Of a stretch of 64,000 bases of DNA, positions 54,319-63,151 are shown piece after piece. The translations under genes and the position numbers were made by a program. The notes below the pieces were generated by a model. The model ran no database searches. It worked only from the letters and a program-made list of their open reading frames with translations, and was not told where the DNA came from. Source of the stretch: Clostridiales bacterium (lineage in GTDB: Bacteria > Bacillota > Clostridia > Lachnospirales > Lachnospiraceae); the NCBI GenBank assembly GCA_018365455.1, contig JAGZJZ010000017.1, positions 62,001 to 126,000 of the forward strand, written 5' to 3'. Positions within the stretch are counted from its first letter, which is position 1. Each line of letters starts with the position of its first letter.

Positions 54319-55368
54319 ATGGATGGAAAAATGAAAGCAGCAGTTATGAATGGAATTGGCAAAATGGGATTTGAAGAACGTGAAATTCCTAAAGTAAAAG
54401 ACAATGAAGTTTTGGTAAAACTGGATTATGTAGGGATCTGTGGATCCGACCTGCATTATTACGAAACCGGGGCGATCGGTGATTATGTGGTAGAGCCTCC
54501 TTTTGTGCTGGGGCATGAGCCGGGCGGCGTTGTTGTGGAGGCGGGAAAAAATGTAACACATTTAAAAGCAGGAGACCGGGTTGCCCTGGAGCCGGGAAAG
54601 ACATGCGGCCACTGTGAGTTTTGTAAAACAGGAAGATATAATTTATGCCCGGATGTAGTATTCTTTGCAACTCCGCCGGTTGACGGGGTGTTCCAGGAAT
54701 ATGTGGCGCATGAAGCGGATCTGTGCTTTAAACTTCCGGACAATGTCAGTACGTTAGAAGGAGCGCTTATTGAACCCCTTGCGGTGGGATTTCATGCGGC
54801 TATGCAGGGAAATGCACATGCAGGACAGACAGCGGTTGTAATGGGAGCCGGATGTATCGGTCTGGTAAGCATGATGGCGTTAAAGGCAATGGGAGTATCC
54901 AAAGTGTATGTAGTGGATATTATGCAGAAGAGACTGGATAAGGCATTGGAATTAGGTGCAGACGGCGTGATCAACGGTGCCGAAAAAGATGCGGTTCAGG
55001 AAGTGATGCGTCTGACGGATAATAAGGGATGCGACCTTGCGATTGAAACAGCAGGAACACAGATCACAACCGTACAGACTATACATATGACGAAAAAGGG
55101 ATCTACAATCGTACTGGTGGGCTATAGCAAGAGCGGGGAAATGACGCTGCCTATGAGTCTGGCTTTAGACAAAGAGCTGACGTTTAAAACAGTATTCCGC
55201 TACCGCCATATTTACCCAATGGCAATTGAGGCAGTCGCTTCGGGAAAGGTAAATCTGAAGGGGATTGTTACCGATATATTCAGTCTTGAGGAAGCACAGA
55301 AAGCAATGGACTACAGCGTTAATAATAAGGCTGATGTGGTAAAAGCTGTTATTAAAATCGCAGATTAG
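54319..55368 (+). CDS. Zinc-dependent medium-chain dehydrogenase (sorbitol/xylitol dehydrogenase-like)
   Basis: 349 residues. MDR fold: catalytic zinc ligands Cys in GICGSDLHYY, His-Glu in LGHEPGG, and structural zinc Cys cluster (PGKTCGHCEFCKTGRYNLCP), then NAD-binding GAGCIGLVSM and Asp in VVDIMQKR, which favours NAD over NADP. The closest relatives are L-iditol/sorbitol/xylitol dehydrogenases (GutB-type). It oxidises a polyol to a ketose; exact substrate not fixed. AAAAGGAG precedes ATG 54319. It appears monocistronic. Confidence 0.9.
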   Translation: MDGKMKAAVMNGIGKMGFEEREIPKVKDNEVLVKLDYVGICGSDLHYYETGAIGDYVVEPPFVLGHEPGGVVVEAGKNVTHLKAGDRVALEPGKTCGHCEFCKTGRYNLCPDVVFFATPPVDGVFQEYVAHEADLCFKLPDNVSTLEGALIEPLAVGFHAAMQGNAHAGQTAVVMGAGCIGLVSMMALKAMGVSKVYVVDIMQKRLDKALELGADGVINGAEKDAVQEVMRLTDNKGCDLAIETAGTQITTVQTIHMTKKGSTIVLVGYSKSGEMTLPMSLALDKELTFKTVFRYRHIYPMAIEAVASGKVNLKGIVTDIFSLEEAQKAMDYSVNNKADVVKAVIKIAD

Positions 55369-55455
55369 GTGTAAAGGGATCAGACAGGGGCAATTGCGCT
55401 CCTGTCTTTTGTAATTTATAATTTGTTTCTAAATATAGAATTACTGAGTTTGTGT

Positions 55456-56022
55456 CTAATTCAAAGCCATATTTCCCCATACAGGAGGAGTCAGGCTTGA
55501 AATTCCTTCTACCATCGTATCATGATCGTTCTTGAACAAATGGGGGATATCTTCTTTAATTAACGAAGAATCCCCTTTTTTTAATACAATTTCTTCGCTT
55601 CCCACAAGTAGGGTTAAGGTTCCGGACAATACAGTTACGATTTCTTCGGAATGGTGAACAACGGGAAGTTCAGAATCCTGAGTGTGGGGCTCAATAGTAA
55701 ACCGAATCATCAGGCTCTGGGGCAGAAATTTATGGGAAGGGAGGGGGCTTAGGAAGTTATAAGTAACGGATTCCTGGTGGTTGTGCATTCGAATCTGCCG
55801 GTCTTCCCGAATCGTAAGAGCTTCATCTTCTTCGTAGTCCAGCAGCAGATAAAGGGGTACATCCAGAGATTTGGCGAGTTTTCGAAGGGATGAGAGGGAG
55901 GGTTCAACCTGCCCGTTTTCCACCTGGGAAATGTACCCAATGGAAAGTCCGGTTTCTTCCGCCATATTTTTCAGTGTTAAATTTGCTTTTTTACGGTATT
56001 GTTTGAGTTTATCGCCAAGCAT
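55456..56022 (-). CDS. XRE-family regulator with C-terminal cupin domain
   Basis: 188 residues. HTH (LKQYRKKANLTLKNMAEETG, then LSIGYISQVENGQVEPSLSS, about 5-45) and a C-terminal cupin (HHSEEIVTVLSGTLTLLVGS, then LKKGDSSLIKEDIPHLFKND). Such XRE-cupin proteins often control divergent catabolic operons. It is divergent from the dipeptide-epimerase operon, with an AT-rich palindrome between them. Ligand perhaps an amino acid or small acid. GGAGG lies before ATG 56022. Confidence 0.9.
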   Translation of the reverse strand: MLGDKLKQYRKKANLTLKNMAEETGLSIGYISQVENGQVEPSLSSLRKLAKSLDVPLYLLLDYEEDEALTIREDRQIRMHNHQESVTYNFLSPLPSHKFLPQSLMIRFTIEPHTQDSELPVVHHSEEIVTVLSGTLTLLVGSEEIVLKKGDSSLIKEDIPHLFKNDHDTMVEGISSLTPPVWGNMALN

Positions 56023-56131
56023 AGCATCCTCCTGATTGTTCTTTCTGTGTTTCGTTTTGTCTGAACTGATTATAGCATATCTAAAAATAAAAGGGAATCA
56101 TTTTAAGTAATACTAAAAATCAAGAAAACAA

Positions 56132-56191
56132 TTGACATATATTTTTATAAATAGTAATATTAATTTAAATTATACTTAAAAATTTTAGTAT
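56132..56191 (+). promoter_or_regulatory. Promoter and candidate operator of the epimerase operon
   Basis: TTGACA 56132-56137, 17 bp, TAATAT 56155-56160. ATACTTAAAA-TTTTAGTAT quasi-palindrome at 56172-56191, just after the start site, may be the XRE-cupin site. Confidence 0.65.
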
Positions 56192-56212
56192 TTATAAAAA
56201 GGAGAATGAAAC

Positions 56213-57289
56213 ATGAAAATTGTTGATGTGAAGTTGGAAAAAATCCGGATTCAGTTAAGCGAGCCTTTCCGGGTAGCGTTTGCCGTCATTGATTATTCGG
56301 AAAATGTACTGATCAAAATCATAACGGATGAAGGGATTGCGGGATATGGTGAAGCTGCGCCTCTGGCATTTGTAACCGGGGAAACCATTGAAGGAGTTCT
56401 AGCGGCACTTCAGATGTTCCGCCAGGGACTGATTGGAGAAGATCCTCTTAATATTGAGCGGATACATGCCCTTATGAATGGTGCAATAGCAGGAAATACA
56501 TCTGCAAAATGTGCAGTCGATCTGGCACTTTATGATATCCGGGGCAAAGTGATGGGACAGCCTGTGTATAAAGTACTGGGTGGATATGACAACAAGGTAG
56601 TCAACGATATCACCATTGGGATGGATGAAACTGATAAAATGGTTGAAAAGGCAAGGCGTTACGTGGAGAAAGACGGCTATCATATCCTGAAGATTAAGAC
56701 CGGAAGCAGCTTAGAAAAGGATATAGAAAATATACATAAAATCCGGGAAGCGGTTGGAAGTCATATCCGCCTTCGGGTGGATGCCAATCAGGGCTATTCG
56801 GTGAGTGATGCGGTAAAAGCGCTGGATGCCTTTGAAAAGGCGGGGGTGGAAGCCGTGGAACAGTGCCTTGCTGACTGGGATATGGAAGGGGCGGCATGGA
56901 TACGCCAGAAAGCCAGAGGAATCAAAGTGATGTTAGACGAGTCTATTCACAGCCCGAGTGATGCGGCAAAAGCCTGCAGGCTGGGAGCGGCAGACACTCT
57001 GAATATTAAGCTGATGAAATGCGGCGGACTGTATCAGGCGGAGCAGATCAATGCCATTGCAATGGCTAATGGGGTAAACTGCATGGTTGGCTGTATGCTG
57101 GAAACAAAACTGGCCATCACGGCAGGACTGAGCCTCGTTGCATCCAAACAGAATATAACCGAAGCGGACTGCGACAGCTTCCTGTACTATAAAGATGAAT
57201 CAACAGGTATGACCGGCGGATTTACAAGGGAGGAAGATATTTTTACTCTTTCTGACAAGCCGGGATTCGGATTAGATATTAATTTCTAA
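56213..57289 (+). CDS. Dipeptide epimerase (enolase superfamily, L-Ala-D/L-Glu epimerase-like)
   Basis: 358 residues. Muconate-lactonising subgroup of the enolase superfamily: Lys in HILKIKTGS (KxK, about 160-162), metal Asp in RVDANQGYS, Glu in VEQCLADWD, and Lys in LNIKLMKCGG; MLDESIHS supplies another Asp/Glu. It inverts one residue of a dipeptide, for example in peptidoglycan-derived peptides. The next two genes (a DUF819 membrane protein and a CocE-like hydrolase) follow closely, and the operon resembles ykfB-type peptide use. AAAGGAG precedes ATG 56213. Confidence 0.88.
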   Translation: MKIVDVKLEKIRIQLSEPFRVAFAVIDYSENVLIKIITDEGIAGYGEAAPLAFVTGETIEGVLAALQMFRQGLIGEDPLNIERIHALMNGAIAGNTSAKCAVDLALYDIRGKVMGQPVYKVLGGYDNKVVNDITIGMDETDKMVEKARRYVEKDGYHILKIKTGSSLEKDIENIHKIREAVGSHIRLRVDANQGYSVSDAVKALDAFEKAGVEAVEQCLADWDMEGAAWIRQKARGIKVMLDESIHSPSDAAKACRLGAADTLNIKLMKCGGLYQAEQINAIAMANGVNCMVGCMLETKLAITAGLSLVASKQNITEADCDSFLYYKDESTGMTGGFTREEDIFTLSDKPGFGLDINF

Positions 57290-57319
57290 AAAAAACGTTC
57301 TAAGGAGGAAGAGATCTTA

Positions 57320-58489
57320 ATGACATTACCTATTTTTAATTCTACGGAGAGCTTATTGGCGGTAGTATTTATCATGATTGCGTTTAGTATGTGGCTGCAA
57401 AAATATTCCGCGCTGAAAAGTATCGGTCCGGTACTGACTGTTATCGTGATTGGAATTATTTTATCCAACTTAAAAATTGTGCCGGGAAGCCATGAATTAT
57501 ATGGTACGCTTGGGACCTACTGTATCCCCATTTCGGTATCCCTGTATCTGCTGAATGTGGATTTCCAAGGCTTAAAAAAGCTTTCCAGACAGCCATGGAT
57601 TGCAATTATCTGCGCTGTTTTCAGTGTGAGTATCATCAGTGTGATATTTGGAGTCATATTTGGATCAATCATTCCGGAAGGCTGGAAAGTGGCTGGCATG
57701 TTCGTAGGTACCTACACAGGCGGAAGTGCAAACCTGACGGCAATTGCAGTAGGGCTTAATACGGCACAGGAAACCATTGCCTCTGCAAATGCGGCTGATT
57801 ATGTAATCGGAATCCCGGTACTGATTCTTTTATTTGCAATGCCGGCGATTCTGAGGAAAATGAAATGGATTGAAAGAGTATGGCCATATCATTACACCGA
57901 AGAAGAACGCCAGGTAAGTGACGGTTCCGGCAGTCTGATGGGGTCCGATACCTGGAGTATACGGGATATTGCTTATCTGCTGGCACTTGCCATTACCATT
58001 TCCACAGTTGCCGGGGTCATATCAGCCAAACTCTTTCCAGAGTCATTTATGAGTGCAGGCAAAATTCTTTTAAATACAACGATTTCACTGATCATGGCAC
58101 AGTTTCCAATGGTTAAGAAGCTGAAAGGAAATATGAGCCTTGGGCTGCTGTTCGGAATGATGTATCTCTCAACCATTGGATTTATGGTGGACATCCGTGC
58201 ATTTTTTGGCTCCACACTGGCAATTACGCTGTTCTGTGCCTGTGTTATCTTTGGGGCAATGGCACTTCATCTGCTGATATTGCGTTTATGTAAAGTGAAA
58301 TATGAATATGCGGTTCTGTCAATAACCGGAGCCATTGCTGACGGTCCTACGGCTGCGCTGGTAGCTTCCGGCGGCGGATGGAACTCTCTGGTTGGAATCG
58401 GATTGATTATGGGTGTCATTGGAGGAGTCTGCGGAAACTACGTGGGAATTGGTGTTGCGTATCTGATTAAGATGCTGATCGGAGCTTAA
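57320..58489 (+). CDS. DUF819 family membrane protein (putative transporter)
   Basis: 389 residues with about 11 hydrophobic segments. The family sequence GTYTGGSANLTAIAVGLN, then ADYVIGIPVLILLFAMP and the late ITGAIADGPTAALVASGGGWNSL, identifies DUF819 (YjcL-like), a family of unknown substrate with a fold related to Na+-coupled carriers. Co-occurrence with a dipeptide epimerase and a peptidase-like gene makes dipeptide or amino-acid transport a fair guess. AAGGAGG lies before ATG 57320. Confidence 0.88.
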   Translation: MTLPIFNSTESLLAVVFIMIAFSMWLQKYSALKSIGPVLTVIVIGIILSNLKIVPGSHELYGTLGTYCIPISVSLYLLNVDFQGLKKLSRQPWIAIICAVFSVSIISVIFGVIFGSIIPEGWKVAGMFVGTYTGGSANLTAIAVGLNTAQETIASANAADYVIGIPVLILLFAMPAILRKMKWIERVWPYHYTEEERQVSDGSGSLMGSDTWSIRDIAYLLALAITISTVAGVISAKLFPESFMSAGKILLNTTISLIMAQFPMVKKLKGNMSLGLLFGMMYLSTIGFMVDIRAFFGSTLAITLFCACVIFGAMALHLLILRLCKVKYEYAVLSITGAIADGPTAALVASGGGWNSLVGIGLIMGVIGGVCGNYVGIGVAYLIKMLIGA

Positions 58490-58503
58490 AGGGAGGCAGA
58501 AAT

Positions 58504-60732
58504 ATGGTTCAATGGAAGCTGTATACCTCGGGCATACTGTACGGAATCTTCTGGCAGGAAGGGGACTGTTTTTCTTGCAGAACATTGGATTTTGCCAGCG
58601 GAAAGCTGACAGAAACGGCGGTATTTGACGAGGCAGTGAATGAGAAATACAAACAATTGAGCAGGCTGGATATTATGCGGTTTTTAAAGCGCAGAGAAAC
58701 TTATGAAAAAATATTCACGGGTTGTAATATGCCCGAAGTGACGACTCCCTTTTCTGAGCGCTATACAAAGAGAAAGGATGGCATCTGGGGGCAGAGAGGA
58801 ATCAAGTTCCCACAGAATTTCCTGGTATCGGACTCCGCTCTGACAGGAGTGATCTGCCCGAACCGGGAATGTGCCTGGGTTCTGGTACAGGATGGGTATG
58901 AAAAAGATACCATCCTGAAAGACTGGCTGGATTATTACGGTGATTTTTGCACACCCTGCCCGGTCAGGTATGCCGGAATGTATGATGTTGTCACCAGGGA
59001 CGGAATTACACTGTCAACGGATGTCTACCTTCCGGGGAATGAGGAAGGACCATTTCCAACCATGCTGGTGCGTACCCCATATGAAAAAGAAGCCGGAGCA
59101 GAGAATTATTTCCGCTATGTACAGCGGGGATATGCGGTTGTAATCCAGGATGTCCGGGGCCGAAATTTAAGCGGCGGAGAATTTCTGCCAAATTATTATG
59201 AGGTGGAGGATGGGGATGATACGCTGAACTGGATAGCTGCCCAGCCATTTTGTAACCAGAAAATCGGTATGGTAGGCGGCTCCTATCTGGGGTATGTGCA
59301 ATGGGCGGCGGCAGCCAGTCAAAATCCGTACCTATGTGCCATCTTAAGTATTGTATGCGCGGGAAGTGCGTTTGTGGATGTGCCCAGAAGAGGCGGCTGC
59401 TTCACGTCTGGAATGCTGGCATGGTCGTTTGCCATGTCTAAGAAAAAAATGGACCCTGCCCTTATGGTAAGGGATGATTGGGAAGAGGTTCTGGGAATCC
59501 GTCCATTGTCCCGGATAGCCCCCGCGGCACTGGGTTATGATATCCCATTCTTGCAGAAATGGCTGAAGCATTCTGATAATGACGAACTGTGGAAGCGTTC
59601 GGACTGGCAGGCAAGGAATCCAAATCACCGTATCGTGCCTGCGCTGATTATGTCCGGGTGGTTTGATGATAACGGAATGGGAACCACCCAGGCACTGGAG
59701 CTTACAAAGGATTATCCCCCGGGCATGCGAAAGGTGATTCTTGGACCCTGGATGCACAGCGGAAATGCAAATTATGATATTCATGGAATTCATATGGGAA
59801 TGGAAGCCATACGTTTTGACATCGACCTGATGTTCTTCAAGTGGATTGACCATTTCCTAAAAGGCAGGGAGAACGGGATTGATGCGGCATCACCGGTTGA
59901 GTATTATACTCTGGGTGAGAATAAGTGGAAGCAGGCGGAGAATTGGCCTGTAAAGCATGCAGCGAAAAAAGTGCTGTATTTATCCGGGGCGTGCCGGGAA
60001 GATGATGCGCTGTCAGGCAAAATATCGTGTAATGCAGCAAGTGTGGTGCCGGATGAATCAGCGTGTCGTCCAGAACATATGCTGCAAGGCAGCAGATCAG
60101 ACGGTGATACAAATGGTTCACTTACGGATTCTCCCGCTGCTGATGGCAGTGATACTTATTGCTACGATCCGGAAAATCCGGCGCCTCATCTGATCGACAT
60201 GTCAGAAAATGAGCTGGAAGTTCCGGAAGATTACACAGAGGTAGAAAAACGAAATGATGTGTTAGTTTACAGTACGCCGGTGTTAAAAAAGGCTGTTACT
60301 ATTACCGGGGATATGATGGTAAAACTATATATCTCTTCTGATGCTCCGGATACGGACTTTATTGTCCGCATTACGGATGTTAGGGAAGACGGACGTTCTG
60401 TTAAACTGGCTGACGGCATGTTGTGTGCCAGATACCGGGAGGGTTTCGAACAGCCTGTTTTTATGGAGCCGAAAACGGTGTATCCCATCAGGATTAGAAC
60501 CACAAAGATTTCCAACACATTTCAGCCTGGTCACCGAATCCGCCTGACGATTACATCCAGTGCAAAAAACTTTATTTTCCCAAACAGCAATACCACCGGC
60601 GGTTTTAACAGTGAAAAAACAAGAGTTGCTCAGAATACCGTTTATTATGGAAAGCAGTATCCTTCCGCCGTGGAGATGTGGGTGGAAGATTTTCCGCAGG
60701 CGAAGGCATTTCTGGAAGAGGCAGTTGTATAA
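58504..60732 (+). CDS. CocE/NonD family hydrolase (X-Pro dipeptidyl-peptidase S15-like)
   Basis: 742 residues. After an N-terminal region of about 155 residues, the alpha/beta hydrolase core has the strand VVTRDGITLSTDVYLPG, the nucleophile Ser in VGGSYLGYVQ (about 259), an oxyanion-type YVQRGYAVVIQDVRGR, the acid in SGWFDDNGMG, and His in GPWMHSGN. The C-terminal jelly-roll of PepX_C type starts near 585. A Ser/Asp-rich insert (about 497-560) is unusual. No signal peptide. It may cleave Pro-containing dipeptides or esters. Third gene of the operon; 14 bp after DUF819. Confidence 0.88.
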   Translation: MVQWKLYTSGILYGIFWQEGDCFSCRTLDFASGKLTETAVFDEAVNEKYKQLSRLDIMRFLKRRETYEKIFTGCNMPEVTTPFSERYTKRKDGIWGQRGIKFPQNFLVSDSALTGVICPNRECAWVLVQDGYEKDTILKDWLDYYGDFCTPCPVRYAGMYDVVTRDGITLSTDVYLPGNEEGPFPTMLVRTPYEKEAGAENYFRYVQRGYAVVIQDVRGRNLSGGEFLPNYYEVEDGDDTLNWIAAQPFCNQKIGMVGGSYLGYVQWAAAASQNPYLCAILSIVCAGSAFVDVPRRGGCFTSGMLAWSFAMSKKKMDPALMVRDDWEEVLGIRPLSRIAPAALGYDIPFLQKWLKHSDNDELWKRSDWQARNPNHRIVPALIMSGWFDDNGMGTTQALELTKDYPPGMRKVILGPWMHSGNANYDIHGIHMGMEAIRFDIDLMFFKWIDHFLKGRENGIDAASPVEYYTLGENKWKQAENWPVKHAAKKVLYLSGACREDDALSGKISCNAASVVPDESACRPEHMLQGSRSDGDTNGSLTDSPAADGSDTYCYDPENPAPHLIDMSENELEVPEDYTEVEKRNDVLVYSTPVLKKAVTITGDMMVKLYISSDAPDTDFIVRITDVREDGRSVKLADGMLCARYREGFEQPVFMEPKTVYPIRIRTTKISNTFQPGHRIRLTITSSAKNFIFPNSNTTGGFNSEKTRVAQNTVYYGKQYPSAVEMWVEDFPQAKAFLEEAVV

Positions 60733-60760
60733 ATTTTATTGCAGATAATGAATGAAGTAT

Positions 60761-60796
60761 GAAACCGCTGAGAAATATGCAGCGGTTTCATTTTTG
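60761..60796 (+). terminator. Terminator after the CocE-like gene
   Basis: GAAACCGCTG (60761-60770) pairs with CAGCGGTTTC (60780-60789), then ATTTTTG. Confidence 0.85.
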
Positions 60797-60800
60797 ATGA

Positions 60801-60854
60801 ATTGTTAACCAAAAATATAAATTAGTTGACAATAGAGATTAGCTATTATATATT
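60801..60854 (+). promoter_or_regulatory. BirA operator overlapping the biotin operon promoter
   Basis: TTGTTAAC (60802-60809) and GTTGACAA (60825-60832) form an inverted repeat with a 15-bp spacer, close to the Firmicute BirA box. -35 TTGACA at 60826-60831 lies in the right half-site, 17 bp, -10 TATATT at 60849-60854, so BirA binding should block transcription when biotin is plentiful. Confidence 0.85.
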
Positions 60855-60922
60855 AACTGGTGTAGAAGTTTTTGTGTAAGAGTTTTAAGTGAGAACAAAT
60901 TTTATGAATGGGAGGTGAAAAA

Positions 60923-61477
60923 TTGAAAAGAAAAATCAAGACAAGTGATATGGTAATGTGTGCACTCTTTACGGCACTGATTGCAGCTGGTGCATTTATA
61001 AAGATTCCCATTCCGGTAGTTCCGTTTACGCTGCAATTTTTATTTACCATGCTGGCTGGACTTTTACTGGGTGGAAAACTAGGAGCGCTCAGTGTGGTGG
61101 TATATATGGTTTTAGGCCTTGCCGGACTGCCCATATTTTCGGAAGGCGGCGGCTTTGGCTACATTTTTAAACCGAGCTTTGGATATATTATCGGATTTGC
61201 GGCAGCCAGTTATGTGACGGGATATATGGCGGGAAAAGCAGGAAGCTTACATATGGGCAGGATACTTGCTGCCAACTTTACAGGACTTGCAATTGTATAC
61301 GGCGTGGGAATGGTGTATTACTATTTCATCAGCAATTTCGTCATTGATACGCCAATCGGTCTGTGGCCCTTAATCTTATATTGTTTTATTCTAGCGGTTC
61401 CGGGAGATATTTGTCTGTGTTTTCTGGCTGCGTTTATTGCAAAAAGATTAAAACCGGTTATCAGCCATCTTTCATGA
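60923..61477 (+). CDS. bioY: Biotin ECF transporter S component BioY
   Basis: 184 residues from TTG 60923, preceded by GGAGGTG at 60911-60917; ATGs at 60904 and 60908 lie upstream of that site. Six membrane segments and typical BioY sequence (IPIPVVPFTLQFLFTMLAGL, then GGFGYIFKPSFGYIIGF). It captures biotin and works with the shared ECF energising module (ecfA/T not in this window). First gene of the bioYBDA operon under BirA control. Confidence 0.93.
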   Translation: MKRKIKTSDMVMCALFTALIAAGAFIKIPIPVVPFTLQFLFTMLAGLLLGGKLGALSVVVYMVLGLAGLPIFSEGGGFGYIFKPSFGYIIGFAAASYVTGYMAGKAGSLHMGRILAANFTGLAIVYGVGMVYYYFISNFVIDTPIGLWPLILYCFILAVPGDICLCFLAAFIAKRLKPVISHLS

Positions 61478-61493
61478 AAGAGGAGGAACAGTA

Positions 61494-62465
61494 TTGTATC
61501 GTGTACAAGATTTAAAGGAAAAAGTATGGAATTTAGAAACTATCCAAAAGGATGAGGCAATGTTCCTGGCAAAAGCGCCGCTGGAGGAACTTTGCAGTGC
61601 AGCGGATGAAATACGGAAGAAATTCTGTGACAATGCATTCGATATTTGTACCATCATTAACGGAAAAAGCGGCAGGTGTTCGGAAGACTGCAAATATTGT
61701 GCCCAGTCCGCGTTTTATCCAGCCAAAATAGAAACTTATCCCCTGTTGTCATCTGAGGAGATTGTCAGTCAGGCGGTATATAACGAGGAGCGCGGTGTAC
61801 TCCGTTATTCCATTGTAACATCTGGTAAAAGGCTCAGTGATGAGGAAACAGACCAGGTCTGTGAAAGTATCAGACAGGTCAAAAAAGCGGCAGATATCGC
61901 CGTCTGTGTCTCCTTTGGGCTATTAAGTGAGGCTCAGTACCGTAAAATCCGGGAGGCAGGAGCCACCAGGGTACATAACAATCTGGAATCCTCCAGGCGC
62001 TTTTTTAAGGAAATTTGCACAACCCATACTTATGACGAAAAAATAGAGGCATTACTGGCTGCAAAAAGAGCCGGATTAAGTATCTGCAGCGGGGGAATCA
62101 TGGGGCTGGGCGAGACTATGGAGGACCGCATTGACATGGTGCTGACGCTGCGTGAACTGGGAGTAAAGTCCATTCCGGTGAATCTCTTAAATCCTATACC
62201 CGGGACGCCATTTGAGGAAAATGAAATAATATCCAATGATGAAATGTGCAGAATAGTTGCTGTTTTCCGCTTTCTGATACCGGATGCATCCATACGGCTG
62301 GCGGGTGGAAGAGGGCTTCTGCCGGATAAAGGTGAGCGGTGCTTTTCCTCCGGTGCAAATGCTGCAATTTCGGGAGACATGCTTACTACTTCCGGGATCA
62401 GTATCCGGCAGGATATGGAATTGTTAGAAAAATTAGGGTATAAGGCGGTGCTGTATCATGGGTAA
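61494..62465 (+). CDS. bioB: Biotin synthase BioB
   Basis: 323 residues from TTG 61494 with AGGAGGA in front. Radical-SAM motif GRCSEDCKYCAQS gives the [4Fe-4S] cysteines. YNNLESSRRFF is seen as HNNLESSRRFFKEICTTHTY, and the late GGRGLLPDKGERCFSSGANA carries residues near the second cluster. Converts dethiobiotin to biotin. Its end overlaps bioD by 8 bp. Confidence 0.95.
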   Translation: MYRVQDLKEKVWNLETIQKDEAMFLAKAPLEELCSAADEIRKKFCDNAFDICTIINGKSGRCSEDCKYCAQSAFYPAKIETYPLLSSEEIVSQAVYNEERGVLRYSIVTSGKRLSDEETDQVCESIRQVKKAADIAVCVSFGLLSEAQYRKIREAGATRVHNNLESSRRFFKEICTTHTYDEKIEALLAAKRAGLSICSGGIMGLGETMEDRIDMVLTLRELGVKSIPVNLLNPIPGTPFEENEIISNDEMCRIVAVFRFLIPDASIRLAGGRGLLPDKGERCFSSGANAAISGDMLTTSGISIRQDMELLEKLGYKAVLYHG

Positions 62466-63138
62466 AAGTATCTTTATAGTGGGAACGGGCACCGATGTGG
62501 GGAAAACTTATATTACGGCGCTCATTGTAAAAAAGCTTCGGGAAGCTGGAAAGAGAGCGGCTTATTTTAAAGCGGCTGCAAGTGGAAATGTGAGGACAGA
62601 AACAGGGCTGATACCGGGAGATGCATATTTTGTGAAGAAAATTTCCGGTATTGACATGGAGCTGACTGATATGATTCCCTATGTCTATGAGAATGCGGTT
62701 TCCCCTCATCTTGCTTCCAGAATGGAAGGGAATCCGGTGAATTTGGAAGTTATAAAGGAGAAATATCAAGAACTCTGCCATGAATATGATTATATTACCA
62801 TGGAGGGAAGCGGAGGCATCCTCTGCCCGGTCTGTTTTGATGAAAAGGAAATCTGGCTGGAGGATATCATTAAAATGCTGGGCTTAAGCTCTGTTCTTAT
62901 TGCAGATGCCGGACTTGGGACAATTAATGCGGCAGTACTGACAATCGAATATATGAAACAAAAAGGAATGCCGGTAAAAGGAATTATATGCAATCATTGC
63001 CATACGGGAGATCCTATGGAAGAAGACAATAAGAGAATGATTGAACACAGATGCGGCATACCGGTAATAGGCTGTGTGGCTGATGGAGCAGAGAATCTGG
63101 ACATTCCACTAGAGAAGCTGATCCAATTATATGAGTAA
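62458..63138 (+). CDS. bioD: Dethiobiotin synthetase BioD
   Basis: 226 residues. P-loop GTGTDVGKTYITALI near residues 7-21, and MEGSGGILCPV in the middle with the Mg-binding Glu. Adds CO2 to diaminopelargonate to give dethiobiotin using ATP. ATG 62458 overlaps the bioB end. Confidence 0.95.
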   Translation: MGKSIFIVGTGTDVGKTYITALIVKKLREAGKRAAYFKAAASGNVRTETGLIPGDAYFVKKISGIDMELTDMIPYVYENAVSPHLASRMEGNPVNLEVIKEKYQELCHEYDYITMEGSGGILCPVCFDEKEIWLEDIIKMLGLSSVLIADAGLGTINAAVLTIEYMKQKGMPVKGIICNHCHTGDPMEEDNKRMIEHRCGIPVIGCVADGAENLDIPLEKLIQLYE

Positions 63139-63151
63139 CGGAGGAAGAAAC

